Of a stretch of 64,000 bases of DNA, positions 42,373-51,212 are shown one piece after another; positions within the stretch are counted from its first letter, which is position 1, and every line of letters starts with the position of its first letter. The position numbers and the translations under genes are program-made. The notes under the pieces are model-generated. The model did no database searches, had not been told where the DNA came from, and saw only the letters and a list, made by a program, of their open reading frames with translations. Source of the DNA: Streptomyces sp. NBC_01445 (GTDB taxonomy: Bacteria; Actinomycetota; Actinomycetes; Streptomycetales; Streptomycetaceae). The stretch is from the NCBI RefSeq assembly GCF_035918235.1, contig NZ_CP109485.1, positions 7,355,001 through 7,419,000 of the forward strand, given 5' to 3'.

Positions 42373-43809
42373 ATGCGCCGAGCAAAGATCGTCTGCACCC
42401 TGGGCCCAGCCACCGACTCGTACGAGCAGATCAAGGCACTCGTCGAAGCCGGAATGGACGTAGCCCGCTTCAACCTCAGCCACGGCACCTACGCCGAACA
42501 CGAGGAGCGCTACCACCACGTCCGAAAGGCCTCCGACGAAACCGGCCGCAGCGTCGGAATCCTCGCCGACCTTCAAGGCCCGAAGATCAGACTCGGACGC
42601 TTCCGCGAAGGCCCCGTACTCCTTGAACGCGGCGACGAATTCACCATCACCGTCGAACCCGACGTCCAAGGCGACCGCCAGACCTGCGGAACCACCTACG
42701 ACGGCCTCGCCACCGACGTCACCACCGGCGAACGCATCCTCGTCGACGACGGCAAAGTCACCCTCGAAGTCACCGGCATCGACGGCCCCCGCGTCCACAC
42801 CACCGTCATCGAAGGCGGCATGGTCTCCGACCACAAAGGCCTCAACCTCCCCGGCGTAGCCGTCTCCGTCCCCGCACTCAGCGACAAGGACCAGGAAGAC
42901 CTCCGCTGGGCCCTGCGCACAGGCGCCGACGTCATCGCCCTCTCCTTCGTGCGCAGCGGCCGCGACATCGAAGACGTCCACCGCATCATGGACGAGGAAG
43001 ACCGCCGCCTCCCCGTCATCGCCAAAGTCGAAAAGCCCCAGGCCGTCGACAACATCGACGACATCGTCGCCGCCTTCGACGGAATCATGGTCGCCCGCGG
43101 AGACCTTGGCGTCGAAATGCCCCTCGAACAAGTCCCCATCGTCCAAAAGCGCGCCATCAAACTCGCCAAGCGCAACGCCAAGCCGGTCATCGTCGCGACC
43201 CAAATGCTCGACTCGATGATCGACAACTCCCGCCCCACCCGCGCCGAGGCATCCGACGTCGCCAACGCCGTCATCGACGGCACCGACGCCGTCATGCTCT
43301 CCGGCGAGACCAGCGTCGGAAAATACCCCGTCGAAACGGTCCGCACCATGGGCCGCATCATCGAAGCCGCAGAGGAAGACATCCTCGCCAAGGGGCTCCC
43401 GCCCCTCACCGAACGCAACAAACCCCGCACCCAAGGCGGAGCCGTCGCCCGCGCCGCAGCCGAAATGGGCGACTTCCTCGGCGCGAAATTCCTGGTGGCC
43501 TTCACCCAGTCCGGAGACACGGTCCGCCGCCTCTCCCGCTACCGCTCACCCATCCCGCTCCTGGCCTTCACCCCGACCCCGTCCACCCGCTCCCAGCTCA
43601 ACCTCACCTGGGGAGTGGAGACCTTCCTCGGCCCCCACGTCGACTCCACCGACGCGATGGTCGACCAGGTCGACGAACTCCTCCTCCAGTACGGCCGCTG
43701 CCGGAAGGGCGACATCGTCGTCATCACAGCCGGCTCCCCGCCCGGAGTCTCCGGCTCCACCAACCTGGTCCGCGTCCACCACATCGGCGAGGACGACTCA
43801 CCCAAGTAG
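42373..43809 (+). CDS. pyk: Pyruvate kinase
   Basis: A 478-residue pyruvate kinase. N-terminal RRAKIVCTLGPATDSYEQI, barrel motifs NLSHGTYAEHEERY and DLQGPKIRLGRF, catalytic Lys region VIAKVEKPQAV, MVARGDLGVEMP, and ATQMLDSMI; C-terminal effector domain from about 355. It makes pyruvate and ATP from phosphoenolpyruvate. The preceding 162 nt are relatively AT-rich and probably hold its promoter. Glu codons are mostly GAA here, unlike polA in the same window, where GAG dominates. Confidence 0.95.
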   Translation: MRRAKIVCTLGPATDSYEQIKALVEAGMDVARFNLSHGTYAEHEERYHHVRKASDETGRSVGILADLQGPKIRLGRFREGPVLLERGDEFTITVEPDVQGDRQTCGTTYDGLATDVTTGERILVDDGKVTLEVTGIDGPRVHTTVIEGGMVSDHKGLNLPGVAVSVPALSDKDQEDLRWALRTGADVIALSFVRSGRDIEDVHRIMDEEDRRLPVIAKVEKPQAVDNIDDIVAAFDGIMVARGDLGVEMPLEQVPIVQKRAIKLAKRNAKPVIVATQMLDSMIDNSRPTRAEASDVANAVIDGTDAVMLSGETSVGKYPVETVRTMGRIIEAAEEDILAKGLPPLTERNKPRTQGGAVARAAAEMGDFLGAKFLVAFTQSGDTVRRLSRYRSPIPLLAFTPTPSTRSQLNLTWGVETFLGPHVDSTDAMVDQVDELLLQYGRCRKGDIVVITAGSPPGVSGSTNLVRVHHIGEDDSPK

Positions 43810-43817
43810 GCGCGAGG

Positions 43818-44606
43818 TCAGTACTTGGGGCCTACGTGGGTGTCCATGAGGGCGACGGAGGCTTTGCGGGCGATGGAGATGTTGTACGGGTTCCCATGGC
43901 GGGTGCAGTGCGTCCACTGGATGCCGAGTTTGTCTAGCGTGTCTGTGAAGAGCTGCCTGATGTCGTCGGAGACGTTGGTGAAGAAGTAGCGGGGGTAGTC
44001 GTAGCGCTTGCGCTCACCGCCGACGATGCGCGTAGTCCAGTTCGTGATCCGACAACCGTCGGAGTGGACCAGACCCCGGACGAACTCCCAAGGGTGTGCA
44101 TCGACGATCTCCTGCTGCCAGGGCTCGAGAGCGATCTTACGTTCGTGCTTCCTGCCGGGGCCGTGCTGTGGGAACAGGCAACCGAGATGCTTCGAGTAGA
44201 CCTTCACGTTCTGGCATCCGATGCGTTGTACCCGGCAGATTCGGTTGTCGGGGAACACCGCGCGCACAGCTGCTTCGGTCTCGTCTGCGACACCTGGCCA
44301 TGCATCCGCGCAGGTGATCATCAGGTTCGGCACTCGATGGCCGGAGTAGCGGCTCACGTGGCCATCACCTAAGTACTGGCCGAGCAGATATGAGTAGGCG
44401 GCTTCGTCGAGGGGCCGGCCATCGCAGCGCGGGCACGCTGGATTGTGAGAGCCGGGACACTCTCCCCGTTTGGAACGGTCCATGTGAAGCCAATACGAGA
44501 CCGTGCCGAGCGGCACTCCCAAAGAGCGCGCCACGTCTGCGTTCCTGGCACCGCCTCGCAGCAGAGTCAGCGCCTTCTGTCGCACTTCAGTGCCGTGAAA
44601 GTTCAT
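43818..44606 (-). CDS. Free-standing LAGLIDADG endonuclease-like protein with HTH
   Basis: A 262-residue protein. A resolvase/transposase-like helix-turn-helix (NADVARSLGVPLGTVSYWL, 22-40) and a Cys-rich finger (C50, C58, C61) come first. Two LAGLIDADG-type motifs follow: YLLGQYLGDG (73-82, acid Asp81) and FVRGLVHSDG (175-184, acid Asp183). Base composition is visibly less GC-rich than the neighbours, suggesting transfer. It lies directly downstream of tRNA-Leu on the same strand, not inside an intron or intein. It could be a homing enzyme or a domesticated DNA-binding protein. Confidence 0.82.
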   Translation of the reverse strand: MNFHGTEVRQKALTLLRGGARNADVARSLGVPLGTVSYWLHMDRSKRGECPGSHNPACPRCDGRPLDEAAYSYLLGQYLGDGHVSRYSGHRVPNLMITCADAWPGVADETEAAVRAVFPDNRICRVQRIGCQNVKVYSKHLGCLFPQHGPGRKHERKIALEPWQQEIVDAHPWEFVRGLVHSDGCRITNWTTRIVGGERKRYDYPRYFFTNVSDDIRQLFTDTLDKLGIQWTHCTRHGNPYNISIARKASVALMDTHVGPKY

Positions 44607-44646
44607 ACGGCTACTCTGCGTAGCCTCAAGCTCCAGCGCGTAGCAA

Positions 44647-44682
44647 AAAGCGGATGTTCACGAGAATGTGAACATCCGCTTT
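44647..44682 (-). terminator. Intrinsic terminator of tRNA-Leu
   Basis: A perfect 15-bp stem (44647-44661 with 44668-44682) around a 6-nt loop. Read on the minus strand it is followed by TTTTTGC. It is a classical stem plus U-run, unusual in this GC-rich genome, 5 nt after the tRNA. It separates the tRNA from the LAGLIDADG gene. Confidence 0.88.
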
Positions 44683-44687
44683 ATGGG

Positions 44688-44770
44688 TGCCGGGTGCGGG
44701 AGTCGAACCCGCACGTCCTTTCGGACAGATGTGTTTGAGACATCAGCGTCTGCCATTCCGCCAACCCGGC
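44688..44770 (-). tRNA. tRNA-Leu (anticodon CAA)
   Basis: An 83-nt class II tRNA. Acceptor arms GCCGGGT and ACCCGGC plus discriminator A. Anticodon stem GATGT/ACATC encloses CTCAAAC with anticodon CAA, which reads UUG. The long variable arm is TGTCCGAAAGGACG, and the T-loop is GTTCGACTC. CCA is not encoded. Confidence 0.96.
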
Positions 44771-44869
44771 TGGGCAACCCGACAGGAGTGTACCGGGTGA
44801 CCGATCGCCGTCGCAGCTAGGTAGGCTCTAGGGCAGCAGCACCCCCTGTCTGGAACAAGGAGCGCCCCC

Positions 44870-45526
44870 GTGACCGCCCCCGAGTCGCCCCAGCCCGTAG
44901 ACGCGCCCGACGACGACAAGTCGCACGTCCCGCCGCTGACGACCCGTGTCGTCATCGCCGAGGACGAGGCTCTGATCCGCCTCGACCTCAAAGAGATGCT
45001 CGAGGAAGAGGGCTACACCGTCGTCGGTGAGGCCGGTGACGGTGAGCAGGCGGTCGAGCTGGCTCGTGAGCACAAGCCCGATCTGGTGATCCTCGATGTG
45101 AAGATGCCGAAGATGGACGGCATCACCGCGGCGGAGAAGATCGCGGAGGAGTCGATCGCTCCGGTGCTGATGCTGACGGCGTTCTCGCAGCGCGATCTGG
45201 TGGAGCGGGCGCGGGACGCGGGTGCGATGGCGTATCTGGTGAAGCCGTTCAGCAAGAGTGATGTCGTTCCGGCCATCGAGATGGCGGTGTCGCGGTTCCA
45301 GGAGCTGCGGACGCTGGAGAACGAGGTCGCGGATCTTACGCAGCGGCTGGAGACGCGGAAGCTGGTGGACCGGGCGAAGTCGGTGTTGCAGACGGAGTAC
45401 GGCCTTTCGGAGCCGGCGGCGTTCCGTTGGATTCAGAAGACGTCGATGGATCGTCGGCTTTCGATGCAGCAGGTTGCTGAGGCGGTTATTCAGGACGCCG
45501 AGGAGAAGAAGGCGGGGAAGGGCTGA
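44870..45526 (+). CDS. ANTAR-domain response regulator
   Basis: A 218-residue two-domain regulator. The receiver domain (25-145) has the acidic pair EDE at 31-33, phospho-acceptor Asp76 in ILDVKMPKMDG and the conserved Lys in YLVKPFSKSD. The C-terminal ANTAR RNA-binding domain (RLETRKLVDRAKSVLQ to LSMQQVAEAVI) lies about 160-205. It resembles PdtaR, which binds RNA hairpins to prevent termination. GTG start with AAGGAG upstream. It shares its 5' gap with the oppositely oriented tRNA-Leu. Confidence 0.92.
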   Translation: MTAPESPQPVDAPDDDKSHVPPLTTRVVIAEDEALIRLDLKEMLEEEGYTVVGEAGDGEQAVELAREHKPDLVILDVKMPKMDGITAAEKIAEESIAPVLMLTAFSQRDLVERARDAGAMAYLVKPFSKSDVVPAIEMAVSRFQELRTLENEVADLTQRLETRKLVDRAKSVLQTEYGLSEPAAFRWIQKTSMDRRLSMQQVAEAVIQDAEEKKAGKG

Positions 45527-45547
45527 GTTCTGCCCCGCACCGCTGAT

Positions 45548-45587
45548 GGCTGAGGCCCGTGCCCCCGGAGGGGTACGGGCCTCAGCC
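45548..45587. terminator. Bidirectional terminator between the ANTAR and livF genes
   Basis: A perfect 13-bp stem (45548-45560 with 45575-45587) and 14-nt loop, in the gap between two convergent genes. Confidence 0.85.
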
Positions 45588-45603
45588 GTGTGTGCGTTCG
45601 GGC

Positions 45604-46320
45604 TCAGTCCTCGCCGAGGTACGCCTTGCGGACGGATTCGTCGTGGAGGAGGTCCTGTCCGGTTCCGGAGAGGACGACGCTGCCGACTTCCATGACGTGG
45701 CCGTGGTCGGCGAGGGAGAGCGCGGCCTGGGCGTTCTGCTCGACGAGGAGGATGGTGGTGCCCTGGGACTTGAGTTCGGCGATGGTCGCCATGATCTTCT
45801 GCATCATGATCGGGGAGAGGCCCATGGAGGGTTCGTCGAGCATGAGCAGTTTGGGCTGGGACATGAGGGCGCGGCCCATGGCGAGCATTTGCTGTTCGCC
45901 GCCCGAGAGGGTTCCCGCGGCTTGCTTTCGGCGTTCGCCGAGGATGGGGAAGAGGTCGTAGGCGCGCTGGATGTCCTTCTCGATGCCGGCCTTGTCGGAG
46001 CGGAGGAATGCTCCGAGCTGGAGGTTTTCGGCGATGGAGAGGCGGGGGAAGATGCGTCGGCCTTCGGGGGAGTGGGCGAGGCCCATGGCGACGATCTTGT
46101 GTGCGGGGACGCCGGTGAGTGGCTTTCCGTCGAAGGTGATTTTGCCGCTGAGCGGCTTCAGGAGTCCGGACAGGGTCCGCAGTGTCGTCGTCTTGCCGGC
46201 GCCGTTGGTGCCGATGAGGGTGACGACTTCGCCTTGCTGGACGCTGAAGGAGATTCCCTTGACGGCTTCGATCTTGCCGTAGGCGACCTTGAGGTCTTCT
46301 ACTTCGAGGAGTGCGCTCAC
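45604..46320 (-). CDS. livF: Branched-chain amino acid ABC transporter ATPase, LivF
   Basis: A 238-residue ABC ATPase. Walker A GTNGAGKTT near 38, signature LSGGEQQM near 138, Walker B LLMLDEPSMGLSP, and H-loop region. It is the second ATPase of the Liv-type importer. Its ATG overlaps the livG stop (ATGA). Last gene of the liv operon. Confidence 0.93.
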   Translation of the reverse strand: MSALLEVEDLKVAYGKIEAVKGISFSVQQGEVVTLIGTNGAGKTTTLRTLSGLLKPLSGKITFDGKPLTGVPAHKIVAMGLAHSPEGRRIFPRLSIAENLQLGAFLRSDKAGIEKDIQRAYDLFPILGERRKQAAGTLSGGEQQMLAMGRALMSQPKLLMLDEPSMGLSPIMMQKIMATIAELKSQGTTILLVEQNAQAALSLADHGHVMEVGSVVLSGTGQDLLHDESVRKAYLGED

Positions 46321-47168
46321 TGGTCGTCTCCTTCCGTGGCGTGTGCTTCCGCGGCTTCGACGGCTGCTGCGGCGGTGTCTTCGGGGGCGCCTTCGAAGGG
46401 TTCGCCGAGGTAGGCGGCGATGACGCGTTCGTCGCCCTGGACGACGTCGCTGGTGCCTTCGACGAGTTTTTCGCCTTGGACGAGGACGGCGACGCGGTCG
46501 CAGAGGTTGAAGATGAAGCGCATGTCGTGCTCGATGACGAGTACGGCGATGCCCTTGTCGCGGATGGCGAAGACGAGTTCTTCGGTGGCGCGGGTTTCTT
46601 GGGGGTTCATGCCGGCCGTGGGCTCGTCGAGGAGGAGCAGGCCGGGCTCGCTGGCGAGTGCGCGCGCGATTTCGAGCTTGCGCTGTTCGCCGTAGGGGAG
46701 GCTGCGGGCGAGGTGGTCCCGCTTGTGGGCGAGACCGATGAACTCTAGGAGTTCCATGGCGCGTTCTTCGGAGGCGGCTTCGGCTTTCTTGAAGCCGGGG
46801 CCGCGCAGGAGCGCGGACCAGAGGCCTTCCTTTGTCCTGGTGTGGCGTCCGACGAGGACGTTTTCGAGGACGGTCATGTTGGCGAAGAGCCGGATGTTCT
46901 GGAAGGTGCGGGCCATGCCGGCTTTGGTGACCAGGTGGGGCTTGGGCGGGAGTGCGGTGCCCTTGTAGGAGACCTGGCCTTCGGTGGGGATGTAGAGGCC
47001 GGTGAGGCAGTTGAAGAAGGTGGTTTTGCCTGCGCCGTTGGGGCCGATGAGGCCGACGATTTCGCCGCTGTTGACGGTGAGGTCGACGGAGCGTACGGCG
47101 GTGAGTCCGCCGAAGCGCATGGTGACGCCCTTGGCTTCGAGGACGGCAGTGGTCGTGGTGGTGGTCAT
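46317..47168 (-). CDS. livG: Branched-chain amino acid ABC transporter ATPase, LivG
   Basis: A 283-residue ABC ATPase. Walker A GPNGAGKTT near 42, Q-loop ARTFQNIRLF, signature SLPYGEQRKLEIARAL, and Walker B LLLLDEPTAGMNP. The acidic tail (EDTAAAAVEAAEAHATEGDD) is longer than usual. The ATG at 47168 is preferred because AGGGG lies 10 nt before it. A GTG at 47177 overlapping the livM stop is an alternative that adds three residues. Confidence 0.92.
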   Translation of the reverse strand: MTTTTTTAVLEAKGVTMRFGGLTAVRSVDLTVNSGEIVGLIGPNGAGKTTFFNCLTGLYIPTEGQVSYKGTALPPKPHLVTKAGMARTFQNIRLFANMTVLENVLVGRHTRTKEGLWSALLRGPGFKKAEAASEERAMELLEFIGLAHKRDHLARSLPYGEQRKLEIARALASEPGLLLLDEPTAGMNPQETRATEELVFAIRDKGIAVLVIEHDMRFIFNLCDRVAVLVQGEKLVEGTSDVVQGDERVIAAYLGEPFEGAPEDTAAAAVEAAEAHATEGDDQ

Positions 47169-47173
47169 GCGGG

Positions 47174-48943
47174 TCACGCCCCTGCCTTGGTGGCGCCGAC
47201 GGTGCTGTCGGGCAGGCTTTGTTGTTCTGGGATGTCGAGTTGGCCGGTCTCGTGGAATTCGAGTTGGCGGCGGCGGTTGGCGATGATGCCTTCGGGGCGG
47301 AAGCGCATGAGGATGACGAGTGCGATGCCGAAGGCGAGGAGCTCGTATTCCTTGAGGAAGGTGAGCTTTTCGGGGATGAGGTAGAGGAGTGAGGCGCCGA
47401 GGAGGGGTCCGCTGACGGTGCCCATGCCGCCGAGGACGACGGCGGCGAGGAGGAAGGCGCTGTTGGGGGGTGCGGCGCCGGCGAACTGGTAGGGGCTGGG
47501 CACGACGCTGTAGGTGACGTGGGCGCTGACGGTGCCGGCGAGGCCGGCGAGGGTGGCGCCGAGTGCGAAGGCGATGAGCTTGACGCGGAAGCCGTTGATG
47601 CCCATGGCGGTGGCGGCGGTCTCGTCTTCGCGGATGGCGATCCAGGAGCGGCCGATGCGGGAGTCGGCGGCGCGGGTGAAGACGAGTACGACGAGCGCCG
47701 TGATGAGGAGCATCAGGAAGAAGTAGTTGGCGAACCGGCCGAGGGTGAATCCGGCGACGTCGTGGCTGGCCCCGAGGTTGAATCCGAAGATTTCGAGGTC
47801 GGGGATGGAGGGGATTCCGTCGGGGCCGTTGGTGATGTCGGGTCCGGAGGAGCCGTCCATGTTGTTGACGGCGATGCGGAAGATCTCTCCGAAGCCGAGG
47901 GTGACGATGGCGAGGTAGTCGCCGCGCAGTCGCAGGGTGGGGGCGCCGATGAGGACGCCGAAGACGAGTGAGGCTGCCATGCCGGTGAGGGCGGCGGCCC
48001 AGAACGGGAACTGGACTCCGGAGAAGCGGGAGAACTCGGAGCCGGAGACGAGGGCGGCGGCGTAGGCGCCGACGCCGAGGAAGGCGACGTATCCGAGGTC
48101 GAGGAGTCCGGTGAGGCCGACGACGATGTTGAGGCCGAGGGCGACGGTGGCGAAGATCAGGATGTTGACGCCGAGGTTGGCGTTGTGGTCTTCGCTCTGG
48201 GTGAAGGGGAAGATCGCTGCGGCGAGGAAGGCGATGCCGGTGGCGAAGCCTTTGTTCTGGGCGCAGAGGGTGGAGAAGCGGTCGAGCTGTCCGGCGTGGA
48301 CGAGGGCCCAGGCGACGAAGACGAGGAGGAGGACGAAGCCGATGAAGGTTTCGCTCTCTTCGTCGTTGATGCCGATGCCGTAGGTGAAGGCGATGAGGCC
48401 GAGGGTGATGCCGAGGGTGACGATCAGCCGCTGTGTCCAGCCGGGGAGTTGGCCGGTGGGTGCGGGCTGGTCGGGCTTGGTGAGGTAGGCCTTGGCCGTG
48501 TCGCCGGGGCGGGGCAGGGCGAGGGCGCCGAGGACGGGGAGTGCGGAGGCGACGGCGGCGACGTAGGCGCCGGGGTCGAGGTTGGCGAGTCCGCCGAGTT
48601 CGACTGCGATGGCGATGGCCGCGTACCAGCAGACGGTGAAGCCGGCGAGGGTGGTGAGGAGGATCGGGGAGGTGGCGCCGGCGGGGTTGAGCCGGTGCAG
48701 TCCTCGCACGTTCCACAGGGGGAGGGTGAAGAGGAGGGTGATGAGTCCTGCGACGAGGGCGATGGTCTGGAGGCCCGCGGGGTAGCCGTAGACGGTGAGG
48801 TCGCCGGGGAAGTCGGAGGTCCAGGTCCAGGACATGAAGGTGCTGGCGATGGTGGCGACGGCGCCGGCGGCGATGAGGACGCGGGGGGCGCCTGCGGGGA
48901 GGGTGATCAGGCCGCGGGCGGTGTCGGTCTTCTGTGTGGTCAT
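47174..48943 (-). CDS. livM: Branched-chain amino acid ABC transporter permease, LivM, with extended N-terminus
   Basis: A 589-residue permease, longer than the usual 300-430. The canonical LivM core starts near 265 (LGVNILIFATVALGLNIVVG) and carries the EAA-type loop near 475. The first ~250 residues add several extra hydrophobic segments separated by a polar loop. The ATG at 48943 is preferred; GTG 48952 overlapping the livH stop is possible. With LivH it forms the membrane channel of the importer. Confidence 0.9.
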   Translation of the reverse strand: MTTQKTDTARGLITLPAGAPRVLIAAGAVATIASTFMSWTWTSDFPGDLTVYGYPAGLQTIALVAGLITLLFTLPLWNVRGLHRLNPAGATSPILLTTLAGFTVCWYAAIAIAVELGGLANLDPGAYVAAVASALPVLGALALPRPGDTAKAYLTKPDQPAPTGQLPGWTQRLIVTLGITLGLIAFTYGIGINDEESETFIGFVLLLVFVAWALVHAGQLDRFSTLCAQNKGFATGIAFLAAAIFPFTQSEDHNANLGVNILIFATVALGLNIVVGLTGLLDLGYVAFLGVGAYAAALVSGSEFSRFSGVQFPFWAAALTGMAASLVFGVLIGAPTLRLRGDYLAIVTLGFGEIFRIAVNNMDGSSGPDITNGPDGIPSIPDLEIFGFNLGASHDVAGFTLGRFANYFFLMLLITALVVLVFTRAADSRIGRSWIAIREDETAATAMGINGFRVKLIAFALGATLAGLAGTVSAHVTYSVVPSPYQFAGAAPPNSAFLLAAVVLGGMGTVSGPLLGASLLYLIPEKLTFLKEYELLAFGIALVILMRFRPEGIIANRRRQLEFHETGQLDIPEQQSLPDSTVGATKAGA

Positions 48944-48948
48944 GGTGA

Positions 48949-49878
48949 TCACGCCCTGTCCGCGACGCGTTCGCCGAGCAGGCCTTGTGGCCGTAGCAGC
49001 AGTACGAGGATGAGGAGGACGAAGGCCCAGACGGAGGCCCAGCCCTGGCCGCCGAACTGTTCCATGCCGGGGATGTCGGCGATGTAGGCGGTGGCCATTG
49101 CTTCGGCGAGGCCGAGGACGACGCCGCCGAGCATGGCGCCGTAGATGTTGCCGATGCCGCCGAGCACAGCTGCGGTGAAGGCCTTGAGTCCGGCCTGGAA
49201 GCCCATGTCGTACTGGACGGAGCCGTACTTGAGGCCGTAGGCGACGCCGGCGACGGCGGCGAAGATGCCGCCGATGGCGAAGGCGATCACGATGATGCGG
49301 TTGGTGTCGATGCCCATGAGCTGGGAGGTGTCCGGGTCCTGGGCGGTGGCCTGCATGGCGCGGCCGGTGCGGGAGAGGCGGACGAAGAAGGCAAGGGCGG
49401 CCATGCACAGGGGGGCGGCGATGATCAGGAAGACGTCGCCGCTCTGGATGCGGATGTCACCCAAGTGGTAGGGCCCGAAGGGGAGTTGCGGGAAGACGCG
49501 GGCGCTCTTGGCGTCGGGGTACCAGTTGAAGACGGCCTGCTGGAGTGCGAGGGAGAGGCCGATCGCGGTGATGAGGGGGGCCAGGCGGGGCGCGCCGCGC
49601 AGTGGCCGGTACGCGAAGCGTTCGGCTCCGACGGCGATGAGGGTGGCGACGAGTGCGCCTCCGATGAGCATCGCCGGTAGGGCTATCCACATGGATATGC
49701 CGTCGGGGAGCGCGAGGTAGACCGTGAGTGCGCCGAAGCCGCCGGTCATGAAGATCTCGCCGTGGGCGAAGTTGATGAGCTGGACGATGCCGTACACCAT
49801 CGTGTAGCCGATGGCGATCAGCCCGTACATCGAGCCGAGGAACAGCCCGTTGGCCAGCTGCTGCGGCAGAGTGTTCAC
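48949..49878 (-). CDS. livH: Branched-chain amino acid ABC transporter permease, LivH
   Basis: A 309-residue permease with about eight hydrophobic segments: LANGLFLGSMYGLIAIGYTM at the start, NFAHGEIFMTGGF, SRTGRAMQATAQDPDTSQLMGI (the cytoplasmic coupling loop) and GGIGNIYGAMLGGVVLG. GTG 49878 has GGAGG about 8 nt upstream. Its 3' end lies next to livM with a four-base GTGA possibility. Confidence 0.92.
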   Translation of the reverse strand: MNTLPQQLANGLFLGSMYGLIAIGYTMVYGIVQLINFAHGEIFMTGGFGALTVYLALPDGISMWIALPAMLIGGALVATLIAVGAERFAYRPLRGAPRLAPLITAIGLSLALQQAVFNWYPDAKSARVFPQLPFGPYHLGDIRIQSGDVFLIIAAPLCMAALAFFVRLSRTGRAMQATAQDPDTSQLMGIDTNRIIVIAFAIGGIFAAVAGVAYGLKYGSVQYDMGFQAGLKAFTAAVLGGIGNIYGAMLGGVVLGLAEAMATAYIADIPGMEQFGGQGWASVWAFVLLILVLLLRPQGLLGERVADRA

Positions 49879-49988
49879 CGCGTGGCCTCCATGGGTGGGG
49901 AGAGTGGGGCAGGGATATGGGTGGGGCCGCGCGGTGACGGGTCGTCGTGGCCGCGCGGCCCTGTGTGGTGCGTGCGGTGCGGGGTGGG

Positions 49989-51212
49989 TCAGCCGGCGTC
50001 GTAGGTGCCGCTCTTGACGGCCTTCCACTCGCCCTTGGTGACCTGGTAGACGGTGAGCTGCTTGTTGGTGGTGTCGCCGTACTCGTCGAAGGCGACGGGG
50101 CCGGCGATGCCGTCGAACTTGCCCTTCTGGACCTCTTCGACGATCTTGCCGCGCGCGTCGGACGGGACCTTGCCGTCCTTCACGACGTTGCCGATGGCCT
50201 TGATGATGGCGGTCGCGGCGTCGTAGGAGTAGCCGCCGTAGGTGCCGTAGTCGCCGGGGTACTTCTTCGCCTTGTAGGTGGAGATGAAGTCCTTGGCGGC
50301 GGGCAGCGTGGTGACGGGGACGCCGACGGAGGTGGAGAGGTCGCCCTCGGCGGACTTTCCGGCGGTCTTGATGTACGTGTCGGAGAACATGCCGTCACCG
50401 CCGAAGAGCGGGATCTTGGCGCCGGCGTCCTTGAGCTGCTTGGTGAGGATCTGCGACTCGTCGTACTGGCCGCCGTAGTAGAGCAGGTCGGCGCCGGAGT
50501 TCTTGATCTTGGTGACGAGGGTGGAGAAGTCCTTGTCGCCGGTGTTGACGTGGTCGGTGCCGACGACCTTGCCGCCGGTCTTCTTGAAGCCCGCGGTAAA
50601 GAGCTTGGCGAGGCCGGCGCCGTAGGTCTGCTTGTCGTCTACGACGTAGACCTTCTTCTTCTTGAGCGTGTTGTACGCGTAGTCGGCCGCGAAGCCGCCC
50701 TGGAGGGCGTCGGTGGTGGCGGTGCGGAAGTACGACTTGTACGGGCGCTTCTTCGAGGTCTGCCAGTCCTTGCCCTGGGTGAGTTCGGGCGCCGTGTTGG
50801 AGGGCGAGATCTCGACGAGGTTGGCCGTGGCGAAGACCTGCTGCATGGAGGTGGCCACACCGGAGTTGAGGGGGCCGACGACTCCGAGGACGTCCTTGTT
50901 GCCGACGAGGGCGGTGGCGTTCTGCTGGCCGGTGGCGGGGACGGCCTTGTCGTCGAGCGCCTTGACCTTGAACGTGACGCCGGGAACGGTGTTCTTCTTG
51001 TTGGCGTCGTCGACGGCGATCTGGACGCCGTACTGGATGCCGAGGCCGGTGGCGGAGTTCGCGCCGGTGAGCGGGGCGTCGACGCCGATGACGACGGTGG
51101 TCTTCTTGCTGCTGTCGCTGCCCTTGTTGTCGTCGCGCGATCCGCAGGCGGTGAGCGTGAGTGCTCCGGTGGTGAGCACGCTGGTCATGATGAGCAAGGA
51201 ACGGTGTCGCAC
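49989..51212 (-). CDS. Branched-chain amino acid-binding lipoprotein (LivJ/BraC-like)
   Basis: A 407-residue periplasmic-binding-fold lipoprotein. The signal peptide ends in the lipobox LTAC (Cys near 23), followed by a Ser/Asp/Lys linker. The mature part has IGVDAPLTGANSATG and VGPLNSGVATSMQQVF as expected for the Leu/Ile/Val-binding family. GTG 51212 with GGGAGAGG 7 nt upstream is chosen over a TTG six bases earlier. It delivers substrate to LivH/LivM; first gene of the operon. Confidence 0.92.
   Translation of the reverse strand: MRHRSLLIMTSVLTTGALTLTACGSRDDNKGSDSSKKTTVVIGVDAPLTGANSATGLGIQYGVQIAVDDANKKNTVPGVTFKVKALDDKAVPATGQQNATALVGNKDVLGVVGPLNSGVATSMQQVFATANLVEISPSNTAPELTQGKDWQTSKKRPYKSYFRTATTDALQGGFAADYAYNTLKKKKVYVVDDKQTYGAGLAKLFTAGFKKTGGKVVGTDHVNTGDKDFSTLVTKIKNSGADLLYYGGQYDESQILTKQLKDAGAKIPLFGGDGMFSDTYIKTAGKSAEGDLSTSVGVPVTTLPAAKDFISTYKAKKYPGDYGTYGGYSYDAATAIIKAIGNVVKDGKVPSDARGKIVEEVQKGKFDGIAGPVAFDEYGDTTNKQLTVYQVTKGEWKAVKSGTYDAG

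Noticed and set aside
44688..44770. tRNA-Leu as an integrated-element attachment site with a duplicated 3' end
   Set aside because: I found no second copy of the tRNA 3' end beyond the LAGLIDADG gene, so no att pair can be claimed.
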